Part shown: positions 52,674-64,000 of the stretch, piece after piece
Numbering within the stretch: position 1 is the first letter of the stretch
Layout: every line of letters begins with the position of its first letter
From: Chaetoderma sp. LZ-2023a
Taxonomy: Eukaryota; Mollusca; Caudofoveata; Chaetodermatida; Chaetodermatidae
DNA length: 64,000 nucleotides
NCBI GenBank assembly: GCA_034401795.1
Contig: JAVVLW010001380.1
Location: 173,001-237,000 of the forward strand
Reading direction: 5' to 3'
Program-made: the position numbers and the translations under genes
The notes under the pieces: generated by a model
Told to the model about the DNA's origin: nothing
The model's database searches: none
Seen by the model: only the letters and a program-made list of their open reading frames with translations

Positions 52674-53555
52674 GTAAGTAATGCTTTGCAATACATGTCC
52701 CCTACCTGGTGATATAAATCTTTAGAGATGGACAGTCAAAAATTGCATTAAAAATTGTCAAAAGCAGCTGAAACTCGAACTTGATCTGTAACTTCTCATA
52801 ACTTAGCAATAAACCAAGTCTCAGTTATATATGGTGAAGAAGGAAAGTCTTGAAAGCTGATATGTTTGTATTTCATAAGTTGAATGGGGACATAACTCCA
52901 TCAAAAAATGAAACTTGAATTGGTCTGTAATTTCTCAGAATAAAGTAATGTACCAATTCTCAGTTGAATATCTTGAAAGACTGAGAAAAAGGGTGGAAAA
53001 CTAATATTTTTCGTATTTCATAGGTCGAAAGGGGGCATAACTCCATCAAAAATTTACGCATACGCCTGAAACTCGAACTTGGTCTGTAACTTCTCATAAC
53101 AAAGCAATGTAGCAATTCTCAGTACAATATCTTGAAAGACTGCGAAAAACTAATATTTTTTGTATTGCATAAGTCAAAAGGGGGCATAACTCGATGAAAA
53201 ATTGACGAAAATGTCTGAAAGTCGAACTTGCTCTGTAACCCCTTATACTAAAGCCATGTACCGATTTTTCCTTAAATATCTTGAAGGAGCTCGAAAAAAA
53301 GTGCAGAAAGCAGCTATTTTTCACATTTCCAAGTCGAAAGGGGGGGGGGGGGCATAACTCTATCAAATATTTATGCATACGCCTGAAACTCGAACTTGGT
53401 CTGTAACTTCTCATAACAAAGCAATCTACCAATTCTCAGTTGAATACCTTGAAGGACTGCGAAAAAAGTGCGGAAAACCTACTGCGACAGACGGACAGAT
53501 GGACAGACGGAGTGCAAACCTATAGTCCCCCCAGTTTTACCAGTAGGGGATTAAA
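52674..53555 (+). mobile_element. Tandem-unit repeat nested in left ITR of DIRS C
   Basis: The unbroken ITR sequence can be read from the right ITR (inverse of TCTTTTTTAATCTGGGGTTA). In the left ITR, GATTAAA is followed by 0.88 kb of units with ACTCGAACTTGGTCTGTAAC, TTCTCATAACAAAGCAAT and GGGGGCATAACTC, a GACAGACGGACAG tract and TCCCC..CAGTAGGGGATTAAA. The ATTAAA at both sides looks like a target duplication. Ends contain TCCCCTACCTGGT and ACCAGTAGGGGA as short inverted termini. Confidence 0.75.
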
Positions 53556-53700
53556 AAGATAGGTGCCCTTATTGGGCAGGTAGACAGGTGAGTCAGCCGG
53601 ATGCTGCCTCTTTCTTGACTATTGGCTGGAATCACATGCTTGTGTTTTTATATCCACTTGCTAAGTTTTGCTCAATTTTCCTATCTAAAGTTGTTTTAGC

Positions 53701-53763
53701 ATGCTAGAGATAATGCCTGATCAGTCTAATTCATCTGAGGTCACGCCAGGACCGAGTTATCAG
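53701..53763 (+). CDS. Leader exon of DIRS C gag (21 codons)
   Basis: ATG through SEVTPGPSYQ to donor CAG|GTGAAC, phase 0. Open throughout in this copy. The 3' acceptor TTTTTTCAG is at 54507-54515. Confidence 0.68.
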
Positions 53764-54515
53764 GTGAACTCTAGTACAATTATGTCTTAATTACGCGGTG
53801 TCACCTACTTCCGTGATGTGGTATTGACGTTATAGGCGCCCAGAAAACGGGTAACTATTATCAGGCACCATAAAATGTTAATATCTCTTTATGATTGTGT
53901 CCACAGGTTTCTGTAAAGAGGTTTGTACACATCTAAAGAGGTTTGTCTCCACTATTTCCCTATAAATGTTAGGAAAAAAGACTGCCCAGTGATATAGGCT
54001 TCCATAAGAGAGAGCTTGTCATTCTGCCCTCTGGTCCCACCCTTCCCTTTATAAGTGAGTGAGTGGTGATGAAGAGTGATTGTCTGCTGGAGCTTCCAAA
54101 AGCTGGATGTAGTGGTATGCCTTTGCTAAAGACACAGGTACTCTGTTATGCTTACATGGCACTGTAAAGTATTTGAAAATATTTGTGATTATTTGCTGCC
54201 AATATTTTTTCAGTCATACTGTTTATCTGTATCATTATCATGAGCTATTACTGTGTTGTCTTACTTTTTAGTGTGCTCTTGTATTAATACAACTCGTCTT
54301 ACACCTGGATGTTGTTCGTCTGTTTCTTTTTTGGAAATTATGACCTCATAATCAACCTTATTATTATTTTTATTATCCTCTTTGAGGCTGGTTGTTCATC
54401 TTTTTTTCACTGTCCTGTTAGGCCTATAGGTGATTTCTTTCTCCTTTATGAGTTATTTAATTTATTTAATTATAAAAGAATCTTTAACTCATTGTCATCT
54501 TGTCCCTTTTTTCAG

Positions 54516-56560
54516 AAGCCTTATTGTGTCGGTTGTAACCGCTCAATCAAGTCCAAGTTTGCTCCACACCTCTGCATAAAATGTTCACCTTGCGGTCCAT
54601 TATTAAAATGTGATGTCTGTAAACAGTGGGGGGAGGGGGACTTATTATCTGAATTCTTGTTGTTACAGGTGAAGAATAAGGCATCGGAGGAGGAGAAGTG
54701 TACAAAGAACAGTTTAAGTGGCAAGGGTAAGAGAAAGGCCTCTATTTCTTCGGAAATGGAGACTCAGGTTGGAAATGATGGGGGAGATGAAAAAGACAAT
54801 AAAAGATTTGGTACCAGAGCTGCTTCGCATCATGCCCCCTGGGCCGAGTACTTTATTGTCTTCTTCATCTGCCCCCAAGCAGAAAATCCCCACCACTGAT
54901 TGTGGTGTCCGTCATGGTCCATGGTCCGAAAATGTTTCAGAATCAGTGGTGACTTCAATAGATCTTGGAAGGCCCGCTGCCTTGCCAATGGATCCTGAAG
55001 CGGGTCTATATGATCATGGCAGCAGGCTTGCCGTGCCGTTAGATCCTGGACCGGGGCCACTGGACTCAGGCTCGCGCCTAGTGTCCGCGCCCAAAAGGTA
55101 CTGCCACCTCTTACGGTACCATCCCTGGCCAGCCTGGGTTAGCGCTCTTTGCTAGCCCAGATGCAGTTTATGATGGCCAGGAGGAAGAGGATTTTCTGCT
55201 TGGTTCACCCGTTGAAGCCGTGGACATGTAAATGGACAATCGTGCACCCCTTGCGGGGAGCACAGCCAATTTTCCATGGAACTACTCCCGCAGGGGTAGC
55301 CTTCACGGCTCAAAGGGTGGCCCGGGTTGGAGCGGACAACCGCCAGTTCCTTATACCTCAGCTTGCCGAGGGTATCACGGCGGCTGGTCCGGGCCATGGT
55401 ATGGTGGATTACAGCCCACATGCTTCTATGGCGCCGGCTCTCTCGGCTTTTCCATGGCCTGCCAGGAGTATCCACGGCTCCAGCCACGTTTACACCTGCG
55501 AGGGCAGTGGAGGATGATGAAGGCCTGCGCCTTGTCGAGCACTCACAGAGGACTGGTCTGACGCGTGCCAATGGCTGGTAAGTGTTAGGCCAGAGCTCTG
55601 TGTAGAACAGTCAGCAAGCCAGCAGGACCAGCGCCCGTGGTTGGCTGGAAAGCCAGCTGTTACCGCTATACCATCTCTGCCGTTAGCAAAACATATAGTG
55701 GATATGTTCACGGCGGCAGAGACGCCCATTAAGCCTAATGGATGGCTTGCGAAAGGCCCCCCCCCCCCCCCCTGAAAGGCAGCGAGGCAGTGTCGTATCA
55801 TTGCTAGCCAATACCAGTCATACGGTACAGTGCCAAAGCCGAGCGCTGATGATCGTGCAGCGTTTGGCGAGGACATGTGGTCAGGCTCCCGTTCTGACAT
55901 GGGAGCACTATGCTCAAGCGCCCTGCGCTCAGCAATGGACCGCGTTGCGCGATGCAGAGGAGTGTCCATAGCGGCGCTCTCGCATGTCTCACAGCTGTTA
56001 GAGGGTGTAGTAACAGCGTCTGCATAGCACCAAGCAAGCCCTGTCTCAGTTCAGAGAGCTATCCAGGATGGTATTAACCTGGCTCTTGACTGTATGACTA
56101 GGGCAGTGATGAGACGCACATTTGCACTAAATAATCTGTGTCCGTCTCAGGATTTGTACAACAAGCTGCTGCGGACGCCTATGTCAGGTCCTGGTCTCTG
56201 GAGGTGAGGGATGTAGATACCGCCAGGAGACAGTCACTCTAGTCAATAATCAGAGGGTGCTAAGTGAACAATTTGAGGTGCTTCGTAGGGAGCACGTTCG
56301 CACAGCACACCCTGCGTACTGTCCACAGCAGGCCCGAGGTGGCGCTGGTCAAGTCAGAGGCCAGCCACCGGCGCAGCGTACGCTACGATCATGCCAGCAC
56401 TGGCCTGCAGTGGGGAGGGGGGTGCAGGCTCCTCAAGCGCGGCCAGCCAGGCAGCTGCCCATGCACCGAGGTGCGCAAGGAGCGGGCCGTGGCGCAGGCA
56501 GCGCAAGCTGTGGCGTGCGAGGATCTGGTCGTGGTAATTGTGCCTGATAGGCCGATTTCC
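54516..56560 (+). pseudogene. Gag-like ORF1 of DIRS C, frameshifted
   Basis: Starts KPYCVGCNRSIKSKF with the same Cys cluster as A (CVGC, HLC, C, C, CDVC). Frame changes near 54750 and several later; a C-tract at 55757-55772 replaces normal codons. The conserved C-terminal core is at about 56050-56340. Confidence 0.7.
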
Positions 56561-56599
56561 ACAAGAACCAAACCAATGCCAGAGACAGTCCCACTCTTG

Positions 56600-57120
56600 C
56601 ACTGCTCTCTCCCTAGGTGGACCAGTGGGAGGAGAGAGTAGAACTACTCATCTCAGCGTGCAACAGTCGTCATGTACTGCCACGGGTTTACTTGAGAATG
56701 CTGGGGGTTGATGGTTTCTCTGAAACCAGTCATTCCACAGGTGGCCTTGCGCAGGCGGCCTATCCAGTTATTTCTCATGACACAGTGGACCCAGAGGACA
56801 GGTTTCCTGGACTCCGAGGTGTCAGTGTTGGAACCTCTTATTCACCACCTTCAATGGTGGATGAAGAGAGAATCTCCTGGCGGGCGTGATGCTCACCCCA
56901 CCCTATCCTCAAATAACGATGTACACAGATGCATCAGTGGAAGGATGGGGGGGGGGGGGGGATTGCCTGGAAGAAGCCACAGTATCAGGGCTTTGGAATC
57001 TGGATCAGTCACAGGAACATATTAATCTACTGGAATTACGAGCAAAAGTTCTGGGCCTGGAACATTTCTTAGAGAAAGTCAGGGAAAGATTGGTCTAGTT
57101 CGATCAGAAAACTCAACAGG
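56600..57120 (+). pseudogene. ORF2 remnant of DIRS C (RT thumb and partial RNase H)
   Basis: A deletion of about 780 bp relative to A joins the sequence after GGTGGACCAGTGGGAGG directly to the region after the YIDD motif. RNase H start (MYTDASVEGWG) is split by a G-tract at 56948-56961. The remnant stops near 57120, where about 940 bp including the rest of RNase H, the Dam-like domain and the recombinase N-terminus are missing. Confidence 0.8.
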
Positions 57121-57124
57121 AGTG

Positions 57125-57766
57125 ACTTATCTCTAGTACTTCATGTGCTAGCAGATAAACCCTATGAAACACTGTGCCATTTCCATGAAAATGTTGACAC
57201 TTGAAACTGTGTTTCTAATTGCTGTGGCCTCTGCAAGACGTAGAAGCAAGATTCATGCTTTGTCTGCTGAGGCAGACCGTTATGTGGTTACAGGGGAAGG
57301 TCTTAGGCTTCTACCTAGGGTAAATTTCATGGATAAGAACCAGTCTTTGAAATATCCAGGTAAACCAATTATTTTACCTGCTTTGACTAGGTTTCATCCT
57401 AATTTAAAAGCATGGTGTCCAGTCCGTGCATTAAACAGGTACAAACAATGTACACAGGAATGGTGGATGGACCCATCCTCGTTATAGTTGTCTTATATTG
57501 AACCCCATGGCACGGTGTTAAAAGACACTATATCTAGATGGATTGTGGAATGTATTCAATTTTGCCACAAATCTGCCACTGGTAAACAAGTTGACTTAGC
57601 CAAGGCTCACAGTGTCTGTGGCGTAGTGGCATCCACCGCCCTGTTTAAAAGGGTGCCAGTGGATGACATTATGTCAGTAGCTCAGTGGCATTGTGAGTCA
57701 AGTTTTACCGACCATTACCTCCGTGACACCACTAATCCTGTTGCCTTATCGATAGTCAAAAGATGA
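57125..57766 (+). pseudogene. Tyrosine recombinase catalytic half of DIRS C
   Basis: Catalytic Arg in ASARRRSKIH at about 57230, then a TAG at 57485-57487 (Trp in copy A), then SYIEPHG, HSVCGVV (the HxxR Arg is changed to Cys by CGC to TGT), WHCESSF and FTDHYLRD. Ends SIVKR with TGA at 57764-57766. Two catalytic-relevant lesions plus the missing N-terminus make it inactive. Confidence 0.87.
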
Positions 57767-58295
57767 TCAGGTGTATATATTGTGGATAAGTCGCATTTGC
57801 TGTCTTCAGAAATCACATTATAATTGTGGAAACAAGCGCATATTCGTGTATCATATTTTCTTCACTGATGTGGACTGGATGGGAACAGCTTTCATGCATA
57901 TGGTCAGTACTGCCTTTTGTTGTTACATAATTTATTATCACGATGTATTACCCTTATTTACCAAGAATGTAATGGTACCTGTGTATTATGTGGTTCATTT
58001 ATTGAGAGTATACGTCTCGTGTCCTGTAGTACTTAGCACCAGTACTTAGAGAGCGTATGGGACAGTGAGGTCATAGCTTCTCCTTTCCCAAAAGGAGGGG
58101 GGGGGGGAACACATTTGACATATGGTCATTACTCTCACCATCGGTTGTGTTATCCGATGTTCAAATCATCGCCTGATTGTGTGTGACACACAATTTCAGA
58201 TGCTAGCGCTTCATGCGCAAAAAGGCGTAAGGGATGAGCTGGTCTTTTGACCTCGCCTCCCTCCCGCCAAATTCTCTTATGAATTCTGGCAATAT

Positions 58296-58391
58296 CATAG
58301 TGTTAGGGAGGTAAGTATATCTCTTGAAGTGAAATAAACAAAATCACAGATTTCTTTTTTCATGAGAGTAGTTATACATAACTCACTAATA
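58296..58391 (+). repeat. Internal complementary region of DIRS C
   Basis: TATATCTCTTGAAGTGAAATAAAC matches the inverse of the left end and AAATCACAGATTTCTTTTTTC the inverse of the right end. Confidence 0.85.
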
Positions 58392-58480
58392 CGGACCCGG
58401 CCTCCGCTCCACAGAGGCTCGGTCTTCAGGCTTTTAAGTTGCATGTGTCGGCCAATAGTCAAGCTGAGGCAGTAACAGTC

Positions 58481-58491
58481 TGCGCATGCGC
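58481..58491. promoter_or_regulatory. NRF1-like palindrome in right ITR of DIRS C
   Basis: TGCGCATGCGC within TCTGCGCATGCGCGAG. Absent from the left ITR of C because of a small deletion. Confidence 0.4.
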
Positions 58492-58664
58492 GAGGTTGGT
58501 GCCGGCATCCGGCTGACTGTCACCTGTCTACCTGCCCAATAAGGGCATCTATCTTTTTTAATCTGGGGTTATTGAGTGAAGGTCGATATTTAGGAAATAT
58601 CATAGTGTTAGGGAGGTAAGTATAACTACTCTCTAGTGAAAAAAGAAATCTGTCATTTCGTTTA

Positions 58665-59830
58665 ATTCGGGCTGAGTATATCCAAATCCCTCTAACTTTG
58701 ATACCTGCTTATTTTGTTCTCGCTATGGGACAATACTCAACTAATTGAGTCATCCACATTATTTTGATAAAGAAGAAGAGTACACGTCACAGAAGCAAAT
58801 ACATGAAACTTTATTGGAATCCACTAAAAGTTAGCTGTGTGCGTTACACTTTAATGTTACATATGCACATACAGTTATCCAATAATAGCATATCAGATTG
58901 CCAAGTAGATCAAGCCATTTATCATTCCTCTGATACAAGTTTTACAATCTGTAAATGCATTCACTGCATGATGCTGTTCTTGTTTAATTTGACAGTAGAA
59001 TCTGTCAATTCAGATATTTAACTAATAATTGTCCAGTCACAATTTGATGCATGCATTTTGTTTAGCAGGCTTTTCATCAGCATATTTTGATCATTTATCT
59101 GTATTTCTAGTATATACGCTGTGGAAGTTATTAGCATAAATAATCATGTTTATTATTCCTAGTCTCGTGAATGTTTACAGTATTGCTTAGAGAATATATT
59201 TCTTGCTGATGTTGATATTATGGTTATTTTATACTATATATATATATATACCTCTATCTTTTACACAGACTGATTATACTGTAGTTGTAGATGAATAAAA
59301 TGATAACTCCTGCTACATTATCTTGTTGTATGAGTGTGTCCTAATTATTGAACTTCAATCATTTCCTCAAATGCACCCACTAGAATTCACATTATACTAC
59401 CAGGAAAATTCTGTTCTTAAAGTTCTCATATATTGATAAACGATATGTAGCCTAAATAAATTTAGCACTATTTGTTAGTTTATGGACACTAACTAATGGA
59501 GTGTAGGTGGCATTTTAGATAAATATTTGCTGGCGCCATTATTTCCGATTCTATTGTCTTCACTACTGTGCAATTGTTTGTATAAAACCATTTTCGTAAT
59601 GCCCCATTTTTCTGCTACCTTCCGCGGTGAGCATATGGTGCAAGTGAATTCACATATATTTATAACAAGTTTACTGAAAACTGTTGCTGCTATAGTTGCT
59701 GCCTATAGCTGATAATACAATTGTCAATCGGTAAAGATATTATAAATAACAATTTAGCTGAAATGGTTGACACAACTTTCAATCAAATCATCAAAATAAT
59801 CAGCAGGGCAGTCAATGTTGTAAGATGCAA
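58665..59830. other. AT-rich intergenic stretch
   Basis: No repeat family, gene or RNA recognised. Contains a short TA run near 59236-59250. Confidence 0.5.
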
Positions 59831-60668
59831 GCGGTTTTGGAGATTTTTAAAGATGTTTAGAAAAATCGGCCAAAATCCAAGATGGCTACCCGCCGATCAG
59901 CTCCGTTTGAACAAACTTTAATCTCTACACCCTATCGATGCTTCCTGCCAAATATAATTGAAACTGGCCCAGTAGTTCTCGAGAAGACATTTTAAATTTC
60001 CCATTGCTTTAGTATGGGAGCTTTTGGCGGGAAAATGATCCAAGATGGCCGCCAAACCACTTATCCAACTGTTTTGAAAATTGCAAATTTGAGATCAGAA
60101 TACCCAAAAATACATAAAACCAATTTCGGCCTCAAAATCCATCAAATAAAAAATCCAACATGGCCGCCAAACACGCTATATTTTAATTGGCCCACAGAGG
60201 CCATGTTTTTTTACGGTTCAACTTCCCTTGAACAAACTTTAATGACCCTTGGTCCCTAATAATATCTGCCAAATTTCGACCCGATTCCTTCAGCGGTTCT
60301 GGAGGTCGTTTTCGATAAATCTAGGTCAACCAAGATGGCCGCCAAACCATTTGACCAATCAAGTTCCCTTGAACAAACCTGGTTCAGCTCTTGCCCTAGA
60401 TCATATTTCATGAGGTTTGCATTAATCCCGCAAATGGTTTCAGATTTTTAAAAACATTTCCTAAAATTGACCAAAATCCAAGATGGCCACCACCCAAATT
60501 GGCCGATCGGCTTCGTTTGAACAAACTTGGATCCCTATGTCCTCAGAATGCTTCCTGCCAAATATAATTGATATCGGCCCAGTGGTTCTTGAGAAGAACT
60601 TGTCTAAAGGAAAAGTTAACGGACACACGATGGACGGTCACCATAGCATAAGCTCACTTGGCCTTTCA
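59830..60668 (-). repeat. CCAAGATGGCCGCC repeat, ending in CATAAGCTCACTTGGCC
   Basis: Four to five degenerate units with CCAAGATGGC(C/T), GTTTGAACAAACTT, CTTCCTGCCAAATAT and GTTCT(C/T)GAGAAG. The right end CATAAGCTCACTTGGCCTTTC is the same terminal block as the unit element, cut by the LINE. Confidence 0.7.
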
Positions 60669-60669
60669 T

Positions 60670-62790
60670 ACACGCCTTCATATGAACGATCTCTACCTAA
60701 TATATAAACACCATACCACGCAAGAGAGTAGACCTACAACCTACCTAAGCTCATCAGCGACACTGACACTCAAATGTCATTCAAAAAAGCCCTCGGGGAG
60801 CAGATAGCTAACATCGATGTCAGCTCTGATCCAAACGAAGCCCTGGCCAAAACACTGAAATCTATGGAATCATCTGCTACCAGCACCATAGGTGTTCTTA
60901 AAAACAACCAAACTAGGTATACTGACGACCCTCTAGTAGTAAAACTGTCAGCAGAGCAGAAAGTGTTACAGCTGCCCGTCTATCATAGTGGCCAAAGGGA
61001 AGACCGCACCAAACTACGCTGGGAGCACAATATTATTCTGCGCCACATTAGCGAACACACAAAAGATCTTGCTATTCAACAGGCAGACTCCCTAGCAGAT
61101 GAAATCACTGCCACGGATGACTCACAAAATGTTTCAGACAGCCCGAGCCCTGAGAGTTACTGACTACACACCACTACTCACTGTACACAACTCTGAGGGA
61201 TACTTTATCGAGCTGAGGCGATCCGAGAATGGTTCAAGGAACAGTTCACTGACAACGATGATGAGCCCTTGCACCCGTTCTCAGGAGACCCCAGGCCATT
61301 ACTAACACCAATTAAAACAGCAGAAGTTGAGAAGGCACTTAAAGCCCTGAAAAATGGATGTGCATCTGAACCTGATGGCATGAGCAATGAACTATTCAAA
61401 TATGCAAGTGACATTATCTCAAAACTGATCACGCACATAATCAATTTGGCTGTTATGCACCACCTTCCCATCGACGCTGTAGGCCAAGGCACCCTTATCC
61501 CACTACCCAAGCCCAAGAAGCCACCTGGGCCCCCAGCCAATCTGTGGCCCATTGTGGTCCTATCCAATGTTACTCTATGCCGCATCCGAGACTTTAGCGG
61601 ATCATGTCAAAGTGCCTTCAAACGTGGACGCAGCTGCGCAGACATTGTATGGGCTCAACGCATGCTTGTGTCGGTAGTCATGTCCAAATACTGGGCAAAG
61701 ATCCTAGATGTACTACACCAGGCCAGTTGCAATGAAGATGAGCTATAACTAGTGAGACTACTACTTGCAGACACCAAGCTGAGAGTACGAGTCAAGTCAG
61801 TGAAGTATGTAGAGTTTGAGACATCAATCGGCTCCCCACAGGGAGATGGTCTATCTCTGGTGCCTTTCACCTGCTACCTTGCTGCCGCATTGAAATCTGT
61901 GCAGGAAAATTCCACAAGACCAAACCCCCCCCAGTGTCAATACTGGGCATGCCGCTGGAGATGGAATATGCCGACGATGTGGACTTCATAGAAGAAACCC
62001 CTTCACGAACTTCTCCTAATAGCTGCAAGCAAACTAAAAATTGAGAATCTCTTTATGAATGAATCCAAAACAGAGTTCACCCATACACCTATCAACAAAG
62101 CATGAAACTATAGAAAATGACGACCCACTTCGTGGCGGCGAGCCATAGAGGGAAAGTAAAATCCTGGGCTCACTGCTTTGCAGTACTGCTGACATTTCTG
62201 CATGCTGTGTCATGGGGAACATAGCTTTCCAGTCCTTCTGGAAGCTATGGATTCTTAGATCAAAGATGCCCTTGATAAAGAGGCTATGTTTATACAATGC
62301 AACCTGCGTATCCTTGATGCTGTATAACTGTAACAGCTGGGCAGCTCCAAAGGCAGCTCTAGACAAACTTGATGCCTGCCACTGCAAACACCTACGCACC
62401 ATCACTGGACACCGATGGCCAGACAGCATAATTTCCAACGATGCACTATACAAAATGTGCAATACATCGCTGCTGTCTGTAAAAGTCACCCAGCAAAGCT
62501 GGTCCACATTTGGCCATGTGCTAAGGATGCCAGAAGAGACACCAACACAGAGAGCCTTGGAATTCGCTCTACTCTGAGCCGGCAAATACAGGGCCAGGAG
62601 AGGACATCATTGCATAAATCTGCTAAGCGTGCTACGAGGTGACCTCAAGAAAGCAGGACTCGGAACACTCAAGTCAAAAATGGACCTGAGGAAGCTAAGG
62701 ATTTCGGCTGAGGACAAGACACAGTGGGCAAAAGCGAAGAACGACTGATTGCAGCTGTAGGATGTTTCTACTACTACTACAGCCGCAGAG
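60670..62790 (+). pseudogene. LINE-type retrotransposon, + strand, truncated and mutated
   Basis: Pre-RT linker (60774-61160; LSAEQKVLQLPVY, LADEITATDDSQ), then after frameshifts the RT with [67 protein letters not shown], and a YADDVDF at about 61970 in another frame. C-terminal domain at 62212-62577 ([48 protein letters not shown]). Ends CAGCTGTAGGATG plus CTACTACTACTAC, a short tandem tail typical of LINE 3' ends. No endonuclease is seen, consistent with 5' truncation. Clade not assigned. Confidence 0.8.
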
Positions 62791-62805
62791 TATTTCCGTT
62801 AGACT

Positions 62806-63471
62806 TTTCATAAAATCTCAAATTTTCACCCAAAAAATTGATCAATCAAAATTCTGGAAAGACGTTCTAGAGTCTACTGTCATAGAATGCATCTCGTCCA
62901 ATTTGGTTGAAATATGTCAAGCAGCTAAGGAGGAGTAGTATTTTGACCATTTCTGGTAGATTTTTCATAAAATCTCATATTTTCACCCAAAAAATTGATC
63001 AATCAAAATTCTGAAAAGAATTTCGAGCCTACCACCATAGAATGCATCTAGTCAAATTTGATTGAAATATGTCAAGCAGCTAAGGAGGAGTAGCATTTTG
63101 ACCATTTCCGGTAGATTTTTCATAAAATCTCAGATTTTCACCCAAAAAGTTAATCAATCAAAATTCTAAAAAGAAGTTCTAGAGCCTGCCACTATAGAAT
63201 GCATCTAGTCAAATTTGGTTGAAATATGTCAAGCAGCTAAGGAGTAGTAGTATCTTGACCATTTCCGGTAGATTTTTCATAAAATCTCAGATTTTCACCC
63301 AAAAAATGTATCAATCAAAATTCTGGAAAATTGTCTGGAGGGTACCAGCTTAGGATCATTCCAGCCAAATTTGGTCGAAATCGGAAAAGGAGAAGAAGCG
63401 ATTTGACAGACTGACGACGGATGGCCGCCATGGCATAAGCTCACTTGGCCTTTGAGGCCAGGTGAGCTAAC
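62806..63471 (-). mobile_element. Mollusc unit element, - copy
   Basis: About four units on - (CATAAAATCTCAGATTTTCACCC, AATCAATCAAAATTCTG, TTTGGTTGAAATATGTCAAG) and the right end GCTCACTTGGCCTTTGAGGCC plus AGGTGAGCTAA. The ACAAGAG end is missing. Confidence 0.75.
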
Positions 63472-64000
63472 AAATAGTGCTAAATTTAGTTAGGATGTGC
63501 ATCTTTTGCAATCCAATGTCCAGTAGTAAGGTGTCAGGTTTTCATGGCTTTAGGAATTTGGCCATTGGTACATTATGGATTAAGCTTATGTTGTTGCAAC
63601 TAATGTAAAATGTATTTACATTCCGGACAAAGCCGCCCATGTTATAACAAGAGTGCATCCAGATCTTGTCATAGTTTCTGACAAGACCCCATAATCTCCA
63701 CTATAAAGCGAAAACATTTGATAGACAAACAGACTGAAAATATCTAAGCAAGTGTGACTATAGTTGCTTCACCTAGTTTGATGAATAAAAGTATCAACTA
63801 GTCACTCATATTAACAGGTTACTGTAATAATATGAGGGTAATAATCTAGATCAGTAAGTGGTGTTGCATTCAGGCATGTTTGTCTGTGTGTTTGTTGTAT
63901 GTCAGGAGATGTATCTACAATATTATTGCAGATCTAATTTGGCTCAAATTTTAACACAACAAATCATCTTCCCATGAATGAGGATATCGACTTTGACCAT
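63472..64000. other. No feature recognised
   Basis: AT-rich DNA without repeat family or coding signal that I can name. Confidence 0.5.

Larger units (their letters stand above)
52580..58664 (+). mobile_element. DIRS copy C: both ends present, large coding deletions
   Basis: Left end GTTTCACTTCAAGAGATATAC, right end GAAATCTGTCATTTCGTTT, internal complementary region at 58296-58391. Left ITR is broken by a nested repeat (52674-53555) and lacks about 25 bp that include the GCGCATGCGC palindrome. The RT palm and the RNase H to recombinase junction are deleted. Located 3' of the host gene on the same strand. Confidence 0.9.

Overview
The window is eukaryotic nuclear DNA from a marine invertebrate, most likely a bivalve or other mollusc. 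The evidence is a gene split by long introns with consensus GT-AG junctions, an AT-rich and repeat-dense background, and interspersed repeats with ends such as ACAAGAGGCCC and GGTGAGCTAA, which I associate from memory with mollusc genomes. The clade assignment is inference. There are no bacterial operons, CRISPR arrays or rRNA genes.

Host gene. One host gene can be assembled with confidence: the last eight exons (8855 to 50030, + strand, 383 residues plus stop) of a GH63-like glycoside hydrolase related to the uncharacterised yeast YMR196W family. All intron phases agree. The 5' exons lie outside the window. Intron 3 of the visible set is about 20.9 kb and full of mobile elements.

DIRS1-type retrotransposons. 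Three tyrosine-recombinase retrotransposons of one family lie in the same orientation as the host gene: A (1645-8634, almost complete), B (23409-29389, decayed) and C (52580-58664, large internal deletions). The 3' ends of two more copies, D and E, are nested at 1-1296. Each full copy has asymmetric inverted terminal repeats, an internal complementary region, a Cys-rich gag-like ORF, a reverse transcriptase/RNase H/Dam-methylase-like ORF and a tyrosine recombinase ORF. The gag-like ORF starts with a tiny leader exon spliced in phase 0 to the Cys-rich domain, and this is conserved in A, B and C. The ITRs carry a TGCGCATGCGC palindrome resembling an NRF1 site, and the 3' non-coding segment holds conserved hairpins.

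Other mobile DNA. Two relatives of one LINE family are present: one on + (about 60670-62790) and one on - (about 38260-40200), the latter interrupted by a 59-bp minisatellite. There are four copies of a hairpin MITE associated with TTAA, and several elements with internal tandem units of roughly 140-300 bp (18412-20669, 21743-22664, 29653-30735, 33408-34925, 45200-46560, 46800-47750, 48415-49492, 62806-63471). Several otherwise unrelated families end in a small hairpin followed by TCTTGTT.

Layout: 1-1296 nested DIRS ends; 1297-1644 repeat; 1645-8634 DIRS A; 8855-14583 host exons 1-3; 14584-35466 giant intron with DIRS B; 35467-50030 host exons 4-8 and repeat-filled introns; 50031-52579 3' flank; 52580-58664 DIRS C; 58665-64000 intergenic repeats and a LINE. 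Most of the remaining open frames are shadows of these elements or run through tandem repeats.
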